DNA of 9,153 nucleotides from contig JAUVNM010000045.1 in assembly GCA_030599705.1 (NCBI GenBank), positions 1 to 9,153 on the forward strand, written 5' to 3'. The number at the start of each line of letters is the position of its first letter. The stretch's first letter is position 1. Under the pieces are notes generated by a model. The model saw only the letters and a program-made list of their open reading frames with translations, ran no database searches and had not been told where the DNA came from. Shown here piece after piece: positions 5,711 through 9,153 of this stretch. Position numbers and translations under genes: made by a program. This DNA is from Gammaproteobacteria bacterium (GTDB lineage Bacteria; Pseudomonadota; Gammaproteobacteria; UBA9214).

Positions 5711-5780
5711 GAAAAGATTTACCTCTGCAGTGAATAATCTGTTGCTTTCATTAACACGCCATCCCTTTTAACCTAACCCC

Positions 5781-7538
5781 ATGGCTGGCCGTATCCCCCA
5801 GACGTTCATCGATGACCTGCTGGTGCGCACGGATATCGTTGATGTCATCGATTCACGCGTGCAATTGAAAAAGGCCGGGCGCGAGTACAAGGCCTGCTGC
5901 CCGTTCCATAACGAGAAAAGCCCCTCTTTTACTGTCAGCCAGGTAAAGCAGTTCTACCACTGCTTCGGTTGCGGCGCCCACGGGACGGCCATCAGCTTCC
6001 TGATGGAATTCGAGCACCTGGATTTCGTCGAGGCCGTGGAGGAGCTTGCCCACATGGCCGGACTCGAGGTGCTGCGCGAGGCAGGCTTTGAGCCCGGCGC
6101 ACAATCCAGTACCCAACCGCTGTATGAATTGCTGGAAAAGGCATCCGCTTACTACCGGCAACAGTTGCGCAACCATGCGCAGGCCGGGCATGCCGTTGAC
6201 TACCTGAAACAGCGCGGCCTGAGTGGCGCAGTGGCCGCCCGCTTCGCTATCGGCTTCGCACCGCCGGGCTGGGAAAACCTGCTGACGGCACTGGGGACAG
6301 ACGCAACGGCGCGCAAGGGACTGCAGGAAACCGGCCTGGTGATCGAGCGCACTGACGGAAGCGGAGTGTATGACCGCTTCCGTGACCGGATCCAGTTTCC
6401 CATCCACGACCGGCGTGGCCGCACCATCGGCTTTGGCGGGCGCGTACTCGGTGATGACACGCCCAAGTACCTGAACAGTCCCGAATCCAGCGTATTTCAC
6501 AAGGGCCAGGAACTCTACGGCCTGTTCGAGGTGCGCAAGGCAATGCGCAAGCTGGAACGCCTGCTGGTGGTCGAGGGTTACATGGACGTGGTGGCCCTGG
6601 CGCAGTTCGATATCAATTACGCCGTGGCCACGCTGGGGACGGCCACCACGCCCGAACACCTCGAGCGCCTGTACCGCGCAGCACCGGAAGTGGTGTTTTG
6701 TTTTGACGGCGACCGCGCCGGCCGGCAAGCGGCCTGGCGGGCACTGGAAAACACCCTGCCCGTATTGCGGGACGGACGTGAGGCCCGGTTCCTGTTTCTG
6801 CCGGAGGGCGAAGACCCGGACAGCCTGGTACGCCAGATCGGCAGGGAACAGTTCGAACAGCAAATCGGGGACGCAGTACACCTGTCTGACTTTTTGTTTA
6901 ATCACCTCGCAAGTGAACTGGATATTGACAGCATCGATGGCCGGGCACGGCTGGTGGACCAGGCACGCCCGTTGCTGGCCCGGTTGCCCGACAGCGTGTT
7001 CCGCCAGATGATGGTCGAGCAACTGGCGGAAATTGCCCGTACCGATGTCAGCCGTCTTGAGAAACGGCTGGTAAAACCGGCGCACCCGGAACGCTCCCGG
7101 CAGGCTCCGCCACCGGTGCAAGGCGGCGGGAAATCCCCGGTCCGGGAGGCCATCACCATCCTGCTGCACCAGCCGGAACTGGCGCAGCAACTGGAAGCAT
7201 TGCCGTTTCCGTCCTCCGGGCTGTTGCCGGGTATCCCGCTGCTGGCCGAGCTGTTTGAACTCCTCAAGCAGCAGCCGGGTCTGAATGCCGGGTCAATTCT
7301 GGAACACTGGCGCGGCCGTGATGAGGCCCGCCACCTGGGCAGGCTGGCGCGCTGGTCGCCACTGGCCGACGAGCTTGACCTCGCTGCCGAGCTGAACGGC
7401 CACCTCGCACAGGTCGCCCGGTTGCTCGCTGAACAGCGAATTGGCCAGCTGCTCGAGGCTGAAGCCAAGCGCCACCTGAATGATTCAGAAAAACAAGAAC
7501 TTAAAGAGCTCCTCCAGCGGCGGCAGCCGGAAACGTGA
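5781..7538 (+). CDS. dnaG: DNA primase DnaG
   Basis: Makes the short RNA primers for leading-strand start and Okazaki fragments and is recruited by the DnaB helicase. The 585-residue length compares with 581 in E. coli. Domain order: zinc-binding domain 1-100 with Cys40, His43, Cys61 and Cys64 (CPFHNEK and CFGCGAHG); catalytic core with the basic template-binding block TIGFGGRVLGDDTPKYLNSPES (215-236); TOPRIM fold with VEGYMD (Glu265) and DGDRAG (Asp309, Asp311); a Pro/Gly-rich linker near 433-452; and a C-terminal helical DnaB-binding region (about 453-585). The zinc and TOPRIM residues have the same numbers as in E. coli. The start at 5781 reads MAGRIPQTFIDDLL, matching the family N-terminus. 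No Shine-Dalgarno is visible (upstream is ACCTAACCCC), consistent with the low primase translation known in E. coli. It follows the MITE-like element. Confidence 0.98.
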   Translation: MAGRIPQTFIDDLLVRTDIVDVIDSRVQLKKAGREYKACCPFHNEKSPSFTVSQVKQFYHCFGCGAHGTAISFLMEFEHLDFVEAVEELAHMAGLEVLREAGFEPGAQSSTQPLYELLEKASAYYRQQLRNHAQAGHAVDYLKQRGLSGAVAARFAIGFAPPGWENLLTALGTDATARKGLQETGLVIERTDGSGVYDRFRDRIQFPIHDRRGRTIGFGGRVLGDDTPKYLNSPESSVFHKGQELYGLFEVRKAMRKLERLLVVEGYMDVVALAQFDINYAVATLGTATTPEHLERLYRAAPEVVFCFDGDRAGRQAAWRALENTLPVLRDGREARFLFLPEGEDPDSLVRQIGREQFEQQIGDAVHLSDFLFNHLASELDIDSIDGRARLVDQARPLLARLPDSVFRQMMVEQLAEIARTDVSRLEKRLVKPAHPERSRQAPPPVQGGGKSPVREAITILLHQPELAQQLEALPFPSSGLLPGIPLLAELFELLKQQPGLNAGSILEHWRGRDEARHLGRLARWSPLADELDLAAELNGHLAQVARLLAEQRIGQLLEAEAKRHLNDSEKQELKELLQRRQPET

Positions 7539-7564
7539 ACAACCTGAAACGGGAGGACTGACTA

Positions 7565-7592
7565 TTGATTTTCCCTTGGCCGGCACCCATAT
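7565..7592 (+). promoter_or_regulatory. Candidate sigma32 (heat-shock) promoter upstream of rpoD
   Basis: ACCCATAT (7585-7592) matches 7 of 8 positions of the sigma32 -10 consensus CCCCATNT. Fourteen nt upstream lies TTGATT (7565-7570), a partial match to the TTGAAA -35. E. coli rpoD also has a heat-shock promoter, located inside dnaG, so the function is plausible. The candidate overlaps the sigma70-like promoter described separately. Sequence match only. Confidence 0.33.
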
Positions 7593-7605
7593 TTTCGACT
7601 ATACT
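7576..7605 (+). promoter_or_regulatory. Candidate sigma70 promoter for rpoD
   Basis: TTGGCC (7576-7581, 4 of 6 matches) and TATACT (7600-7605, 5 of 6 matches) are separated by 18 nt in the 124-nt dnaG-rpoD gap. Transcription would start near 7612, leaving a leader of about 50 nt before rpoD. This would let sigma70 be made independently of rpsU and dnaG. Confidence 0.45.
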
Positions 7606-7633
7606 GGTGGATTGATTTAACCCCCTGCTGGAA

Positions 7634-7666
7634 ATGGTAAATGGCATCCTGAATGCCGGCGTATGA
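7634..7666 (+). other. Possible 10-codon leader reading frame ending at the rpoD start
   Basis: An ATG at 7634 opens MVNGILNAGV and stops with TGA at 7664-7666. This stop overlaps the upstream rpoD ATG (7663) as ATGA and lies 2 nt before the ATG at 7669. The context before it (CTGGAA) is a weak ribosome binding site. It could couple translation into rpoD, which lacks its own clear Shine-Dalgarno. Short frames like this arise often by chance. Confidence 0.2.
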
Positions 7667-7668
7667 CT

Positions 7669-9153
7669 ATGGATCAAGATCAACAATCACGACTGAAACT
7701 GCTCATCGAAAAAGGTAAGGAACAGGGCTTCCTGACCTATGCCGAGGTCAATGATCATCTCCCCGAGGAGATTGTCGATCCACAACAGATCGAGGACATC
7801 ATTGGCATGATCAACGATATGGGGATCCTGGTGCACGAAGTCGCACCGGATGCCGACTCGCTGCTGCTTGCCAGCACCAAAAATACCGCCGACGACGACG
7901 CGGCCGAAGAAGCCGCCGCCACCCTGGTCACCGTTGACAGCGAGTTTGGCAGGACGACGGACCCGGTACGCATGTACATGCGCGAGATGGGAACCGTGGA
8001 ACTGCTTACCCGCGAAGGTGAAATCGTCATTGCCAAGCGGATTGAAGATGGCCTGCACCAGGTCCTCAAGGCGCTGGCTGCCTACCCTGAATCAACAGCG
8101 ACACTGCTGCGCGGCTACGATCGTGTCACCGCGGAGGACATGCGCCTGAACGACATGATCAGCGGTTTTGTCGATCCTGATGCTGATAATGAAGTGATCC
8201 AGCCGCCAGCCAATGCAGCCAATGCAGCCAATGCAGCCAATGCAGCCAATGCAGCCAACAAGGCCGATGCTGGTTCAGGCAAAGATGACAAGGAAGAAGA
8301 AGTCGTCGACACCGGTCCCGACCCGGAAGAGGCGCGCATCCTGTTTGGTGAAATGGGCAAGATCTATAACCAGTTGCTGAAAACCATCCAGAAAGGCGGT
8401 AATAACCAGGCCAGGATCCAGAAGCTGCACAAACAGCTGGAGGAGAAATTTCTCATTCCAAAGCTGGTGCCGCGTATCGTCGATATCCAGACGGCCAACC
8501 TGCGCCGCACCATTGGCCGGATTCGTACCCATGAACGCGCCATTATGGACATCTGCGTTACCCGCGCCAGCATGCCGCGCCGGGACTTCATCACCTCTTT
8601 CCCGGACAACGAGTCGAACCTCGGCTGGGTCGATGAACAGATCAATGCCGGTCATAAATACTCGTCGCAGCTGGCACACTACCGTAATGAAATCCTGCGT
8701 ACCCAGAACAAGCTGATCGGGATCCAGGACGATGCACACCTGCAAATTGCCGAGATCAAGGACATCAACCGCCGCATGTCTATCGGCGAGGCCAAGGCAC
8801 GCCGCGCCAAGAAAGAGATGGTCGAGGCCAACCTGCGGCTGGTGATCTCGATTGCCAAGAAGTACACCAATCGTGGCCTGCAGTTCCTGGACCTCATCCA
8901 GGAAGGCAACATCGGCCTGATGAAGGCGGTCGACAAGTTCGAATACCGGCGTGGCTACAAATTTTCGACCTACGCAACCTGGTGGATCCGTCAGGCGATC
9001 ACCCGCTCGATCGCCGACCAGGCGCGCACCATCCGGATCCCGGTTCACATGATCGAGACGGTCAACAAGCTGGTCCGAACGGGGCGCCAGATGCTGCACG
9101 AGATCGGCCGCGAACCGACCCCGGAGGAGCTGGCGGTCAAGCTGCAGATGCCG
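7669..9153 (+). CDS. rpoD: RNA polymerase primary sigma factor RpoD (sigma70), 3' end cut by the window edge
   Basis: Directs RNA polymerase core to housekeeping promoters. 495 codons are visible of about 610 expected. Region 1.1 starts MDQDQQSRLKLL and continues EQGFLTYAEVNDHLPEEIVDPQQIEDII; region 1.2 is GRTTDPVRMYMREMGTVELLTREGEI (from about residue 94); a long non-conserved region follows to about 370; IKDINRRMSIGEAKARRAKKEMVEANLRLVISIAKKYTNRGLQFLDLIQEGNIGLMKAVDKFEYRRGYKFSTYATWWIRQAITRSIADQARTIRIP covers the region 1.2-distal helix and regions 2.1-2.4. The window ends at REPTPEELAVKLQMP at the edge of region 3. The ATG at 7669 aligns with the E. coli start; an in-frame ATG at 7663 would add two residues. 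Neither has a good Shine-Dalgarno. The E. coli Asp/Glu-rich stretch of the non-conserved region is replaced here by an Ala-Asn repeat. Last gene of the operon. Confidence 0.98.
   Translation, partial: MDQDQQSRLKLLIEKGKEQGFLTYAEVNDHLPEEIVDPQQIEDIIGMINDMGILVHEVAPDADSLLLASTKNTADDDAAEEAAATLVTVDSEFGRTTDPVRMYMREMGTVELLTREGEIVIAKRIEDGLHQVLKALAAYPESTATLLRGYDRVTAEDMRLNDMISGFVDPDADNEVIQPPANAANAANAANAANAANKADAGSGKDDKEEEVVDTGPDPEEARILFGEMGKIYNQLLKTIQKGGNNQARIQKLHKQLEEKFLIPKLVPRIVDIQTANLRRTIGRIRTHERAIMDICVTRASMPRRDFITSFPDNESNLGWVDEQINAGHKYSSQLAHYRNEILRTQNKLIGIQDDAHLQIAEIKDINRRMSIGEAKARRAKKEMVEANLRLVISIAKKYTNRGLQFLDLIQEGNIGLMKAVDKFEYRRGYKFSTYATWWIRQAITRSIADQARTIRIPVHMIETVNKLVRTGRQMLHEIGREPTPEELAVKLQMP
8206..8259 (+). 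repeat. In-frame 9-bp tandem repeat in rpoD coding six (A/P)AN units
   Basis: Six consecutive 9-bp units: CCAGCCAAT, four perfect copies of GCAGCCAAT (8215-8250), then GCAGCCAAC. They are in frame and encode PAN followed by five AAN, at residues about 180-197 of RpoD. The tract sits in the variable part of the non-conserved region between regions 1.2 and 2. Copy-number change by slippage would add or remove three residues without frameshift. DNA-level identity of the copies suggests recent expansion. Confidence 0.95.

Noticed and set aside
5504..5737. 77-codon TTG-started frame in the yqeY-dnaG gap
   Set aside because: It begins and ends in the inverted CACAGAG repeats; peptides such as PQRAQKTQR and SVISVPSVAE are just translations of those repeats.
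5853..7190. 445-codon open frame on the minus strand
   Set aside because: It lies wholly antisense to dnaG, whose motifs are unambiguous. Long antisense frames are common in GC-rich genes, and the translation resembles no family I know.
8275..9099. 274-codon open frame on the minus strand
   Set aside because: Antisense shadow of the conserved rpoD coding sequence, with no ribosome binding site or recognisable product.

Overview
The window is a core housekeeping segment of a GC-rich gammaproteobacterial chromosome. The best evidence is the order rpsU - yqeY - dnaG - rpoD, a version of the macromolecular synthesis operon, next to a divergent tsaD. DnaG and RpoD are close to their E. coli counterparts residue for residue: the zinc ligands and TOPRIM acidic residues of DnaG fall at the same residue numbers, and the first 12 residues of RpoD align without gaps. 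A yqeY gene between rpsU and dnaG and a MidA-like methyltransferase beside folK both argue against an enteric bacterium. They fit a free-living lineage such as the purple-sulfur, Thioalkalivibrio-like or xanthomonad-like groups, but that placement is inference.

Layout. Positions 1-2837 hold a tight minus-strand operon read as folB (dihydroneopterin aldolase), folK (HPPK), a MidA/NDUFAF7-type methyltransferase and uppP (undecaprenyl-diphosphatase, cut by the window edge), with gaps of 2 to 13 nt. A short divergent region (2838-2951) carries a sigma70-like promoter for folB. plsY (phospholipid synthesis) then runs on the plus strand to 3554. plsY and the minus-strand tsaD converge on a 99-bp gap filled by two head-to-head GTAG-type REP sequences, a REPIN-like pair. 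tsaD (tRNA t6A synthesis) diverges from the rpsU promoter region. rpsU, yqeY, dnaG and rpoD then run to the right edge, where rpoD is cut in or just before region 3.

The genes cover translation (S21, tRNA t6A, YqeY), replication initiation (primase), global transcription (sigma70), and folate, phospholipid and cell-wall lipid-carrier metabolism. I see no phage, defence, secretion or biosynthetic cluster, and no new multigene system.

The unusual content is non-coding or repetitive: (i) a MITE-like element of about 206 bp between yqeY and dnaG, whose ends are inverted 28-nt arms each made of three 9-bp-spaced CACAGAR units; (ii) the REPIN-like pair between plsY and tsaD; (iii) an in-frame 9-bp tandem repeat inside rpoD giving six Ala/Pro-Ala-Asn units in the non-conserved linker; (iv) overlapping sigma70-like and sigma32-like promoter candidates and a 10-codon leader reading frame just ahead of rpoD; (v) an 8-nt C homopolymer where the yqeY ribosome binding site would be expected.
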